From positions 1-14,615 of the forward strand of contig JBDKGV010000078.1 of assembly GCA_039798005.1 (NCBI GenBank): a stretch of DNA of 14,615 bases. The letters are read 5' to 3'. The position numbers and the translations under genes were made by a program. Position 1 is the stretch's first letter; every line of letters begins with the position of its first letter. Below, piece by piece: positions 7,853 to 14,615 of the stretch. This DNA comes from JBDKGV01 sp039798005. Its GTDB lineage: Bacteria > Fibrobacterota > Fibrobacteria > UBA5070. Under the pieces are notes generated by a model. The model did not search any database and had not been told where the DNA came from. It saw only the letters and a list, made by a program, of their open reading frames with translations.

Positions 7853-8832
7853 GCAACGGCCTTGAGAGCGGCCCAACGCTCTTCGGGGATGGCGGTACCC
7901 ATGACCTGGATGACTTCGGCGGCGGCCTTGGCGGCCAGATGGCCCGCAGCCGCGAGGTCGAGACCCTTGTCGAGGCCGTGCAGGAAGCCTGCGGCCCAGA
8001 TGTCTCCGGCGGCGGTGGTGTCAAGCACGTGGGCCACGGGGGCTGCGCTGACGATCGCGCGCTTGCCGCCTTGGGCAAGCAGGGCGCCGCGGGCGCCGAG
8101 CTTCACGACGGCGGTCGGGACATGGCTTGCGATCCACTCCAGCGCCGCTTCGTCGTGGGCGCCGGTGAGGGCGTACGCCTCGTCTTCGTTGGCAAGCAGG
8201 ATCTCGATGCGACCTTGCGAAAGAAGCTCCTGCAGGCGACCCTTGCAGGCTTCCACCACGCTGAACGCGCCACAATCGAATGCGACGGGGATCTTGGCGG
8301 CTTGGGCGCGATCCATCAAGGCGTCGAAGACGGGAGGATTGAAAAGGAGATAGCCTTCGAGATAGAGAAGGCCGACACCTTGGAGGTCCAAGGCATGGAC
8401 GTCGGCCGCGCAGAAATTGCTGGCTGCCGCAAGGGAGGTGAACATGGTGCGCTGGGCGTCGGGGGTGACCAGCGAGAGCACGCAGCCGTTCGGAGTCGTG
8501 TCCACGGCGAGGCGGGTCTCCACACCGTGGCCCTGAAGGGTCTTCTCAAGGAGCTCACCGCGGGCATCCGCGCCGCGGCGACCGATGAAGGCCGCCTTGG
8601 AGCCCAGTCGTGCCAAGCCCAGCATCGTGTTGCTGGCCGAGCCACCAGCGGCTTCCTCGACACCGGAGAGCTTGCCATCCAGACGCGAAAAAAGGTCCGT
8701 GTGGTCCTGGGCGTCCATCAAGGTCATGCCGCCTTTGGGCTGGCCAAGGCTGGCGAGGGTGTCTTCGGAAACGTGGGCGAGAATGTCCCAGAGTGCGGAG
8801 CCGGCTCCTAGAATGGTGGAAAAACGCGACAC
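7849..8832 (-). CDS. PfkB-family carbohydrate/nucleoside kinase, adenosine-kinase-like
   Basis: The product is 327 aa, typical of PfkB (ribokinase-fold) kinases, which phosphorylate sugars or nucleosides from ATP in the cytoplasm. The N-terminal glycine motif is EAAGGSASNTMLGLARLG (60-77), the metal/ATP region NEDEAYALTG is at 215-224, and the C-terminal signature DTTAAGD (271-277) includes the presumed catalytic base D277. Alanine replaces the commonest glycine in the anion hole, a variant allowed by the family signature. Overall order (start GAGSALWDILA, long lid region) looks most like the adenosine-kinase subgroup, but the substrate cannot be read from sequence. I chose the GTG at 8830-8832 because AAAGGGAA lies about 7 bp upstream; the frame runs further to 9138 but over fmdB with no family similarity. 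It is the first gene of the five-gene operon. Confidence 0.92.
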   Translation of the reverse strand: MSRFSTILGAGSALWDILAHVSEDTLASLGQPKGGMTLMDAQDHTDLFSRLDGKLSGVEEAAGGSASNTMLGLARLGSKAAFIGRRGADARGELLEKTLQGHGVETRLAVDTTPNGCVLSLVTPDAQRTMFTSLAAASNFCAADVHALDLQGVGLLYLEGYLLFNPPVFDALMDRAQAAKIPVAFDCGAFSVVEACKGRLQELLSQGRIEILLANEDEAYALTGAHDEAALEWIASHVPTAVVKLGARGALLAQGGKRAIVSAAPVAHVLDTTAAGDIWAAGFLHGLDKGLDLAAAGHLAAKAAAEVIQVMGTAIPEERWAALKAVA

Positions 8833-8890
8833 GGATGGTTCCCTTTCGGCAAAGACGGCCACGAAACGATTCCGGCCTGACTCCCAAGGT

Positions 8891-8912
8891 ACAAAGCGAA
8901 GGCGACCTTCGC
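8891..8912 (-). terminator. Hairpin terminator after the liv/fmdB operon
   Basis: Read on the minus strand, GCGAAGG-TCG-CCTTCGC is a perfect 7-bp stem with a 3-nt loop, followed by the short T-rich stretch TTTGT. It sits about 57 bp past the fmdB stop and about 60 bp before the kinase start, exactly where one operon should end and the next begin. The T-run is short, so termination may be partial. I see no convincing promoter for the kinase operon in the remaining 8833-8890. Confidence 0.5.
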
Positions 8913-8968
8913 ACCGGGATTGACACACCTGAAAGGATTGCGAAACCTGGTCGTGAAGGTCAGGCGGG

Positions 8969-9439
8969 TCACATGTCGTAGATCGATGAATCCAAACTTG
9001 GACCGGTGCGGTGCGTGCCCGGTCCCGGCGACTCCTCGTCCCATTGGCCTTCGAGCAGTTCCTCGACCTTTTCCGGGTCCTCGCCCCCTTCGAGGCGACG
9101 GATCGCCTCCTGCATCGCCGGGTCGTGAGCACCCTCACCGGTGATGGCGCTCATTTCCCGCATCAGATGTCCCATGGCCTTGGGGTCGTTCTCGTCGATC
9201 CCCTCCAGGCGTCCCATCAGGTTCTCCATTTTCGCAAACGTCTCGGGAGTCGGATCTCCGGCCTCTTGACTTGCGACGCTTGCGGCCGCGGCACCGATGG
9301 CAAAGCCGGACATCTGACGTTCCAGCTCCTGATGGACGGGATCCTTGGGGCAGGGGGGCGGGGCCTTGACCGAGAGGGTGCGCGAGAAGAACTGATAGAC
9401 CGTGTTGCAGTCGCGGCAGAGGTATTCGTAGATGGGCAT
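8969..9439 (-). CDS. FmdB-family zinc-ribbon protein with long acidic C-terminal extension
   Basis: The 156-aa product opens with MPIYEYLCRDC, the hallmark of FmdB-type zinc ribbons (C8 and C11 form the first knuckle). The second knuckle normally reads CPxCG; here only C30 is present (PPCPKDPVH), so H36 may supply the fourth ligand, or zinc may not bind normally. After the ribbon (about residues 1-50) comes an unusual extension of about 100 residues, mostly acidic helix with many Met, Glu and Gly (NLMGRLEGIDENDPKAMGHL, EAIRRLEGGEDPEKVEELLE). The ATG at 9437-9439 lies 8 nt after the livG stop, so it belongs to the liv transcript. FmdB was named for a proposed regulator of formamide use, but the biochemical role of the family is not settled. 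Most family members are shorter. Confidence 0.88.
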   Translation of the reverse strand: MPIYEYLCRDCNTVYQFFSRTLSVKAPPPCPKDPVHQELERQMSGFAIGAAAASVASQEAGDPTPETFAKMENLMGRLEGIDENDPKAMGHLMREMSAITGEGAHDPAMQEAIRRLEGGEDPEKVEELLEGQWDEESPGPGTHRTGPSLDSSIYDM

Positions 9440-9447
9440 TGTCGGAA

Positions 9448-10208
<761 letters not shown>

Positions 10209-10212
<4 letters not shown>

Positions 10213-11405
10213 GGCTTGCCCTCCTCGATCTCGAGGCGATGGCGCCTCGATCCGAGAAGTCCTTGGGGGTTGGTGAGCATCACCGCGACCAGGATCATGC
10301 CGAAGATGAGCAGGCGGTAGTCCTGCATGGCGGGGAACCAGTCGCGCAGCCAAGTGGGCACGAGAAACAGGAGGATGGCACCGGCCACGCTGCCGGGGAT
10401 CGAGCCCAAGCCTCCCAGGATCACCATGGCAAGCACGAGCACCGATTCCTCGAAGGTGCACACCGAAGGATCGACGAACACGGTGAAGCCACCGTAGAGC
10501 ACGCCTGCGAGACCTGCGAACCCTGCGGAGAGCGCGAAGGCCAGAAGCTTCATGCGAACCACCGGGATTCCCATCGATCCGGCGGCGATCTCGTCCTCCC
10601 GGATGGCGACCCAAGCGCGTCCCAGGCGGGAACGGTAGATCCTGTCGACCACCGCGACGGAAAGCAAGGCAAGCGTGGCCGCTCCCATCCATGCCACCTG
10701 CTGGGAACTGAAGGGTCCGATGCCATGGATGCGGTTGGTCATCTGGATCACGATCCCCTTGTCGCCTCCAGTGAGGTCGCCGCCGTTGCGCAGGAGTTCA
10801 CGGACCGCCTCGGCAAAGCCAAGGGAGACCAGCGCGAGGTAATCGCCACGCAGGCGAAGACAAGGCAGGGCCACCAGCCAACCGATCAAAGCGGAGGTGG
10901 CGAAGCCCACGGGCAGGGCCAGCCACCAGGGCAGCCAGATCCATTGCTGCAGGATGGCGAAGGAATAGGCCCCGATGGCCAGGAACGCCGAGTACCCGAG
11001 CACGAGAATTCCCGCAAGGCCCACCGTGATGTTCAGGCCCACGGCAAGGATCACGTATTGGGCGGCGAAGGTCGCTTGGGAAAGGCCCTTCGAGCCCAGG
11101 AAGAGTCCGGGCAGCCAAAGGACGAGGAGAACCAGCGGAATGGCCCAAGGTTTCTCCTTGAAGCTCTCGATCTTGCCCTGCATGCGAAAGCGGGGGAGGC
11201 GGTCGCGAAGCTTGACCAGGCCGAAGGCAAGAGCGCCCAAGGCAAGCGCCGGGGCGAGATTGAGGAAGAAGGCAAGGCCGTGGGCGGGAGCGAAGGCGAG
11301 CTTCACCGATCCGATCGAGTAGTCGCCTTCCAAGGTCCACCACAAAAGCGGTGCGGTCAAGACCAGGACCAGCAGGGTCAGGAAAAGGGGGGTACGATGC
11401 TTCAT
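10209..11405 (-). CDS. livM: Branched-chain amino acid ABC transporter permease LivM
   Basis: This is a 398-aa integral membrane protein with about ten hydrophobic segments. The N-terminal third (residues 1-110) is the variable LivM extension, with two or three membrane spans and a basic loop (KLRDRLPRFRMQGKIESFKE). The conserved core starts at NITVGLAGILVLGYSAFLA (125-143) and includes LRLRGDYLALVSLGFAE and the ATPase-coupling loop RAWVAIREDEIAAGSMGI (263-280), followed by the closing LTNPQGLLG. It forms the transmembrane channel with LivH. The ATG at 11403-11405 overlaps the livH stop as ATGA; the frame runs on upstream across livH, but that part is not a permease. livG follows through another ATGA overlap. 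Confidence 0.95.
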
Positions 11406-12307
11406 ACCTTGTCCGAGACCCTTTCTCCCAACAGGCCTCGGGGCCGCAGGATCAGGACCAGGATCAGGATGACGAAGGTGCTGGTCTGCTTCCAGTCGCT
11501 TCCGATCCAGTAGCTGGTGAGGTCTTCGCTGATGCCGATCAGAAATCCACCCAGCACGGCGCCGGGAATGTTGCCGATGCCGCCCAGAACCGCCGCGGTG
11601 AAGGCCTTGAGGCCGACCGAATAACCGGAATCGAAGGCCAGGACGCCTTGGTACATGCCGACCATGGCCCCGGCGACCGCCGCCAAGGCCGAGCCCAGGA
11701 TGAAGGTTCCGGCGATGGAACGGTCCACCCGGATCCCCATGAGGCTTGCGGCGAGCCGGTCCTGGGAAGTGGCGCGCAGCGAGATGCCGATGCGGGTCTT
11801 CTGGATAAGCCACCACAGCCCGAGGCACAGGATGGCCGTGGTGCCCAGCATGGTGAGTTGCAGCAAGGTGATGCGCGCGCCCAGCACGGTCCAGTGGGTC
11901 TTGGTGAAGGCGTCGCTGTAGAAATGGGGAAAGTCGACCTTCCCCTTGGTGACGGCGAGCATCACGAAGTTCTGCAGCACGATCGAGAGTCCGATGGCGC
12001 TGGAAAGCGGGGCGAGCATGTTGGCCCCGCGAAGCTTGCGGTAGGCGATGCGCTCGTTGGCCCATCCCCATCCGGCCGCGAAAAGCACGGCAAGGACCAG
12101 GGCCACCACAAGGTTCAAGGCAAGGCTCGTCCCCCAAAGCGTGGTGCAAAGGCCCAGCGCGAAGACGACTCCGAACATCCCCAGCATGAAGACCTCGCCG
12201 TGGGCGAAGTTGATCATGCCAAGGATTCCATACACCATCGTGTAGCCCAAGGCGACCAGTGCGTAGACCGATCCGCGGGCAAGCCCGTTGATCAGGACCT
12301 GCACCAT
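11402..12307 (-). CDS. livH: Branched-chain amino acid ABC transporter permease LivH
   Basis: The product is 301 aa, against about 308 for the E. coli protein, with around eight membrane segments. The family opening is clear: INGLARGSVYALVALGYTMV, then YGILGMINFAHGEVFMLG. The coupling loop reads ISLRATSQDRLAASLMGI (175-192), and the late GGIGNIPGAVLGGFLIG and LRPRGLLG blocks are typical. I use the ATG at 12305-12307, 4 nt after the livK stop, but it has no Shine-Dalgarno sequence. A TTG at 12320-12322 has GGAGG at 8 bp and would add five residues (MPADP) while overlapping the livK end; it is a serious alternative. It partners LivM in the inner membrane. Confidence 0.93.
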   Translation of the reverse strand: MVQVLINGLARGSVYALVALGYTMVYGILGMINFAHGEVFMLGMFGVVFALGLCTTLWGTSLALNLVVALVLAVLFAAGWGWANERIAYRKLRGANMLAPLSSAIGLSIVLQNFVMLAVTKGKVDFPHFYSDAFTKTHWTVLGARITLLQLTMLGTTAILCLGLWWLIQKTRIGISLRATSQDRLAASLMGIRVDRSIAGTFILGSALAAVAGAMVGMYQGVLAFDSGYSVGLKAFTAAVLGGIGNIPGAVLGGFLIGISEDLTSYWIGSDWKQTSTFVILILVLILRPRGLLGERVSDKV

Positions 12308-12311
12308 CGGA

Positions 12312-13412
12312 TCAGCGGGCAACGAACTTGCCTCCACGCGCGGTCCAGATCACGTACCCGGCGGCGGTGAGGTCGCCCTTGGCGTCGAAGGAGACGTCTC
12401 CGCCCAAGGTCTTCCAGGACTGGCTGCGCAAGGCCTGCGAGACGGCCTTGGCGTCGGTCGTGCCGGCCTTGGCCATGGCGGACAGAAGGACGTTCGCGGC
12501 GTCGTACCCGTAGATGGAGTAGCTGCCCTCCGGTCCGAACTTCGCACGGTACTTCTTCAGGAATTCCTGGGCCTCAGGCTTGGCGTTGTAATCGGGGCCG
12601 AAGGTCAGGAACACGGAGTCGGCCTTGCCTTGGGTGGTCTTGTGGAATTCGTTGTCGAACATCCCGTCGCCGCCCAGGAGCGCGCCCTTGAAGCCGGCCT
12701 CGCGAAGCTGGTTGTAGAGGATTCCGCCCTGCACGAACATGCCGGCCCAATACACTGCGGTGGCACCCGACTTCTGGATGCTTGCGATCGCACCGCGGAA
12801 GTCCTTCTCCTCGGTTCCCACGCCCTCGAAGACGGCGACCTTGCCGCCCTTGGTCTCGAAGGTCTTCTTGAACACATCGGCGATGCCCTGGCCATAGGCG
12901 GTCTTGTCGTTGAGCACGGCGATGACTTGGGTCTTGAGGGTGTCGCGGGCGAAGGCCGCGGACACGATGCCCTGCTGGTCGTCGCGTCCGCAGATGCGGA
13001 AGGTGTTCTGGAAGCCGCGTTCGGTGAGCTGGGGGTTGGTGGATGCCGGGGTGATCTGAAGGACGCCCGCCTGGTTGTAGACCTCGCTTGCCGGGATCGA
13101 GCAACCGGAGTTGAAGTGGCCCACCACGGCCGAGACTCCGGCCGAGATCAATTCCTGCGCCACGGCGGTGGCCGTCTTGGGCTTGCCCTCGTCATCGCGC
13201 ACCACCATCTCGATTTTTTTGCCAAGGATTCCGCCCTTGGCGTTCCACTCCTCGATGGCAAGCTTCGATCCGTTGATCGGAGCGGTGCCGATGGCGGCGT
13301 CGGGTCCGGTCTGGACGCCGGTGAGGCCGATCTTGATGGTGTCATCCTTTTTCTGGCACGAAGCCATGGCAAGGAGCGTGGCCGCAAGGCTGAGTCGTGT
13401 GGAGAGCTTCAT
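12312..13412 (-). CDS. livK: Branched-chain amino acid ABC transporter substrate-binding lipoprotein (LivK-like)
   Basis: The product is 366 aa. The N-terminus MKLSTRLSLAATLLAMASC is a lipoprotein signal with a lipobox-like MASC, so C19 should be lipid-modified and the protein membrane-anchored. The mature part is a type I periplasmic binding protein (ANF/Peripla_BP_6 type): IKIGLTGVQTGPDAAIG at the start, GSKLAIEEWNAKGGILGKKI, VVGHFNSGCSIPASEVY, a VIAVLNDKTAYGQG block and IYGYDAANVLLSAM near the end. Such proteins capture Leu/Ile/Val or related compounds for LivHM; the exact ligand cannot be told. The ATG at 13410-13412 is chosen because it begins the signal peptide; a TTG 18 bp upstream is possible. 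It is the first gene of the liv operon, just downstream of a perfect inverted repeat. Confidence 0.94.
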   Translation of the reverse strand: MKLSTRLSLAATLLAMASCQKKDDTIKIGLTGVQTGPDAAIGTAPINGSKLAIEEWNAKGGILGKKIEMVVRDDEGKPKTATAVAQELISAGVSAVVGHFNSGCSIPASEVYNQAGVLQITPASTNPQLTERGFQNTFRICGRDDQQGIVSAAFARDTLKTQVIAVLNDKTAYGQGIADVFKKTFETKGGKVAVFEGVGTEEKDFRGAIASIQKSGATAVYWAGMFVQGGILYNQLREAGFKGALLGGDGMFDNEFHKTTQGKADSVFLTFGPDYNAKPEAQEFLKKYRAKFGPEGSYSIYGYDAANVLLSAMAKAGTTDAKAVSQALRSQSWKTLGGDVSFDAKGDLTAAGYVIWTARGGKFVAR

Positions 13413-13426
13413 ATTCAGGAAAGTAA

Positions 13427-13445
13427 GCAATCGAGACGCGATTGC
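13427..13445. promoter_or_regulatory. Perfect 7-bp inverted repeat upstream of livK, candidate operator
   Basis: GCAATCG (13427-13433) and CGATTGC (13439-13445) are exact inverted repeats around a 5-bp spacer, ending 14 bp before the livK ATG. A 19-bp dyad this close to a start codon in a divergent control region suits a dimeric repressor site, or a small hairpin in the livK leader. No T-run follows on either strand, so a terminator is unlikely. Confidence 0.4.
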
Positions 13446-13453
13446 ATACTCGG

Positions 13454-13480
13454 CTTGTGCGTGTCTTGTGGAATCTTGTG
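13454..13480. promoter_or_regulatory. Three helically phased CTTGTG direct repeats in the livK divergent region
   Basis: CTTGTG occurs at 13454-13459, 13465-13470 and 13475-13480, with start-to-start distances of 11 and 10 bp, so all three face the same side of the helix. The last two extend to TCTTGTG. They lie between livK (minus strand) and the unknown gene at 13526 (plus strand). To their right, 13500-13525 is AT-rich with a TAGTAT box (13510-13515) that could be a -10 for the plus-strand gene, though no matching -35 is spaced correctly. On the minus strand I see no clear promoter for livK. Confidence 0.35.
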
Positions 13481-13525
13481 CAGGGAATCTCCGCAGGGAT
13501 TGTGGTTTTTAGTATTTTTCAAACC

Positions 13526-13954
13526 ATGGATCGTCTTGAGCATCGTTGCGCCCTCCCCGAAGGCATGTCCCTTGAGCAGATGCTTGCCCCGGCCTATCGC
13601 GCCATCACCTTGACGGCCGAGCCGACCTTGGTGGTGGAACGGCATCTTGTCGAAGGGAAGCCCGTGCTTCGCCATACCTTGGTGCATGGCATGGCCCGCA
13701 AGCGCTGGGACGCCCAGATTGTCAGTGAAGGCGTCGGACGCATCGAGGCCACCGGGGCGGAGGGGATCGAAGGATTCCGTCACGTGCTGGTCCTGAACGG
13801 TGTGAGCCTTCATTCCGTGGTGGAATGGGAGAGTTCTCCCTTTGCCAAGGCGCTTTCGCTTGCCCGGTTGGAGACTCCTCCGGCACCGGCCACCGCCAGT
13901 TCGGAGCGCCCGACCACCCGTATCGTGTTGGCAGCCAAGAGCGCGGCGGCTTGA
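13526..13954 (+). CDS. Hypothetical 142-aa protein divergent from livK
   Basis: The ATG at 13526 opens 142 residues to a TGA at 13952-13954. There is no Shine-Dalgarno sequence; an AT-rich stretch lies immediately before it. The frame stays open back to a TTG at 13442, which would add a hydrophobic segment (VQGISAGIVVFSIFQT), but that start falls inside the inverted repeat and the DNA looks non-coding. From the ATG the protein is soluble-looking, with alternating strands in the middle (TLVVERHLVEGKPVLRHTLV, GFRHVLVLNGVSLHSVVEW) and an Ala/Pro/Thr-rich tail. I recognise no domain. It is coupled to the next gene by a TTGA overlap, so the two probably work together. Function unknown. Confidence 0.65.
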   Translation: MDRLEHRCALPEGMSLEQMLAPAYRAITLTAEPTLVVERHLVEGKPVLRHTLVHGMARKRWDAQIVSEGVGRIEATGAEGIEGFRHVLVLNGVSLHSVVEWESSPFAKALSLARLETPPAPATASSERPTTRIVLAAKSAAA

Positions 13955-14277
13955 GTCCGACCGAAGCCTTGGAGGAGCGCATCGCGCGTTTGGACGCCTT
14001 GATCGCCGAACGGGCCGATGGCCATCGCGGCTTGGGGTTGCGTCTGGCGCTCGGGATGGCGTTGGAACTGAAGCGAGGCCTTCCACCTGGAGCCGAAACC
14101 GGCGCCTTGATGGAGTCGTGGCAGGAGCGCTACCCGGAGGAATGGGTCGAGGAAGCCATCAGTCAAGCGGGAGTGCTGTTGCGCAATCCGGCCAAGATGA
14201 CGGCCGAACTTGAATCGCGACTCAAGGAAAAGGGATTGATCCCACCAGAGGATGCCGACATTTCGCCTGTGGAGTGA
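13951..14277 (+). CDS. Hypothetical 108-aa helical protein, probable TTG start
   Basis: The TTG at 13951-13953 overlaps the stop of the previous gene as TTGA, the same arrangement as the radical SAM gene in this window, and gives 108 residues. The frame is open further upstream, but that part lies within the neighbouring gene and has unrelated composition. The product is acidic and predicted helical: EALEERIARLDALIAERADG could form a short coiled coil, followed by LGLRLALGMALELKRGLPPG and a region around ESWQERYPEEWVEEAI. It has no signal peptide or cysteines. I recognise no family and infer no function beyond a likely link to the upstream partner. Confidence 0.65.
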   Translation: MSPTEALEERIARLDALIAERADGHRGLGLRLALGMALELKRGLPPGAETGALMESWQERYPEEWVEEAISQAGVLLRNPAKMTAELESRLKEKGLIPPEDADISPVE

Positions 14278-14291
14278 TTAGGTTGTTGGCT

Positions 14292-14615
14292 ATGCGCCGC
14301 CTACTCCTCCTTGCCGTGCTGCCCTCGCTGATCCTTGCCAAGGACCCCTTGCGGGTGATCCATTTCGCCGGTTGGGTGAGCCAACACCCGGATCTTGTCC
14401 AGATGGCCAATGACCTGTCGCGTCAGGAATTCGAGCGAAGCCCCGGGATCGGGATGCTTTCCGTGACGGAGATGGAGCGGTTGCAGGCGCGCAAGGATTT
14501 GTCGCGCGAGGTTCCCGAGCCACCGGAAGCCTTGGCCTTGGCCCGCTCCATCAAGAAGCGCACCATCGCCTGGGCGCGACTCTCCAGCCTTGAAGTGGAA
14601 TACGAGCGACCGTAC
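14292..14615 (+). CDS. N-terminal part of an exported protein, cut by the window end
   Basis: An open frame from the ATG at 14292 continues without a stop to the last base (108 codons). It begins with a clear secretion signal, MRRLLLLAVLPSLILAKDPL, with likely cleavage after the Ala of ILA. The mature part starts RVIHFAGWVSQHPDLVQMAN, then contains DLSRQEFERSPGIGMLSVTEMERL, and later ALALARSIKKRTIAWARLSS. The order of helix, strand, MERL-like helix, then an LA..L-type helix and strand is reminiscent of the N-terminal fold of TolB/FlgO-like outer-envelope proteins, but no diagnostic motif is present, so this is only a suggestion. It lies 14 bp after the previous stop and is probably in the same transcript. 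Confidence 0.7.
   Translation, partial: MRRLLLLAVLPSLILAKDPLRVIHFAGWVSQHPDLVQMANDLSRQEFERSPGIGMLSVTEMERLQARKDLSREVPEPPEALALARSIKKRTIAWARLSSLEVEYERPY

Noticed and set aside
8920..8925. TTGACA on the plus strand as a promoter -35
   Set aside because: No gene lies downstream on the plus strand and no -10 is present; it sits between two minus-strand genes.
8833..9138. Upstream extension of the PfkB kinase by about 100 codons
   Set aside because: It is arginine-rich, antisense-like noise overlapping fmdB and crossing the terminator-like hairpin; the GTG at 8832 has a good ribosome site and matches family length.
10239..11513. Long plus-strand open frame opposite livM
   Set aside because: Its Gln/His/Glu-rich composition is the antisense of membrane-protein codons; no domain or ribosome site is visible.
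11406..12149. Long upstream extension of livM to about 646 residues
   Set aside because: The extra part reads across livH in another frame, is His/Arg/Pro-rich and lacks membrane segments; the ATG at 11405 gives the normal length and an ATGA overlap.
13442..13525. Membrane-segment extension of the 142-aa protein from a TTG at 13442
   Set aside because: The start falls inside the inverted repeat, the stretch carries the phased repeats and AT-rich promoter-like DNA, and no ribosome site is present; it is kept only as an alternative.

Overview
The window looks like a chromosomal segment from a GC-rich (roughly 60-65% by eye), probably Gram-negative bacterium. The support is a PtsP-type GAF/enzyme I fusion, an HrpB helicase, a complete-looking branched-chain amino acid permease and tightly packed operons. 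Nothing fixes the phylum. No rRNA, tRNA, CRISPR array, insertion sequence or phage gene was seen.

Layout. (1) Positions 1-2001, plus strand: the end of an unrecognised gene, a repeat-rich intergenic stretch, a 145-aa protein of unknown function with weak HEPN resemblance, a hairpin, and a 385-aa exported cysteine-rich protein of unknown function. (2) 2021-8832, minus strand: five genes in transcription order, namely a PfkB-family sugar/nucleoside kinase, a PtsP-like GAF/enzyme I phosphotransferase, a TIGR01212-type radical SAM protein, a 63-aa unknown and the ATP-dependent helicase HrpB. Every junction is a 4-nt stop/start overlap (ATGA, or TTGA for the radical SAM gene), so this is almost certainly one translationally coupled transcript. 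(3) 8969-13412, minus strand: a liv-type ABC importer operon (lipoprotein binding protein, permeases LivH and LivM, ATPase LivG) ending in an FmdB-like zinc-ribbon gene and followed by a terminator-like hairpin at 8891-8912. The usual second ATPase, LivF, is absent. (4) 13413-13525: a divergent control region with three phased CTTGTG words and a perfect 7-bp inverted repeat next to livK. (5) 13526-14615, plus strand: two small unknown proteins coupled by a TTGA overlap, then the start of an exported protein cut off by the window end.

How the parts may work together. LivK, H, M and G should bind and import a branched-chain amino acid or similar small amphipathic molecule, with a partner ATPase supplied from elsewhere or LivG acting as a homodimer. 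PtsP proteins phosphorylate an HPr-like NPr from PEP and report nitrogen/carbon state through the GAF domain; its coupling to a PfkB kinase is suggestive, but no functional link is shown. The plus-strand unknowns at both ends cannot be assigned a role.

The clearest unexplained signals are a strong excess of the hexamer CCTTGG/CCAAGG across the whole window (about 60 sites by eye against about 10 expected from base composition), including an inverted pair forming an intergenic hairpin, and the phased repeats in the livK control region. I found no demonstrable new multi-gene system; the candidates are listed with what would refute them.
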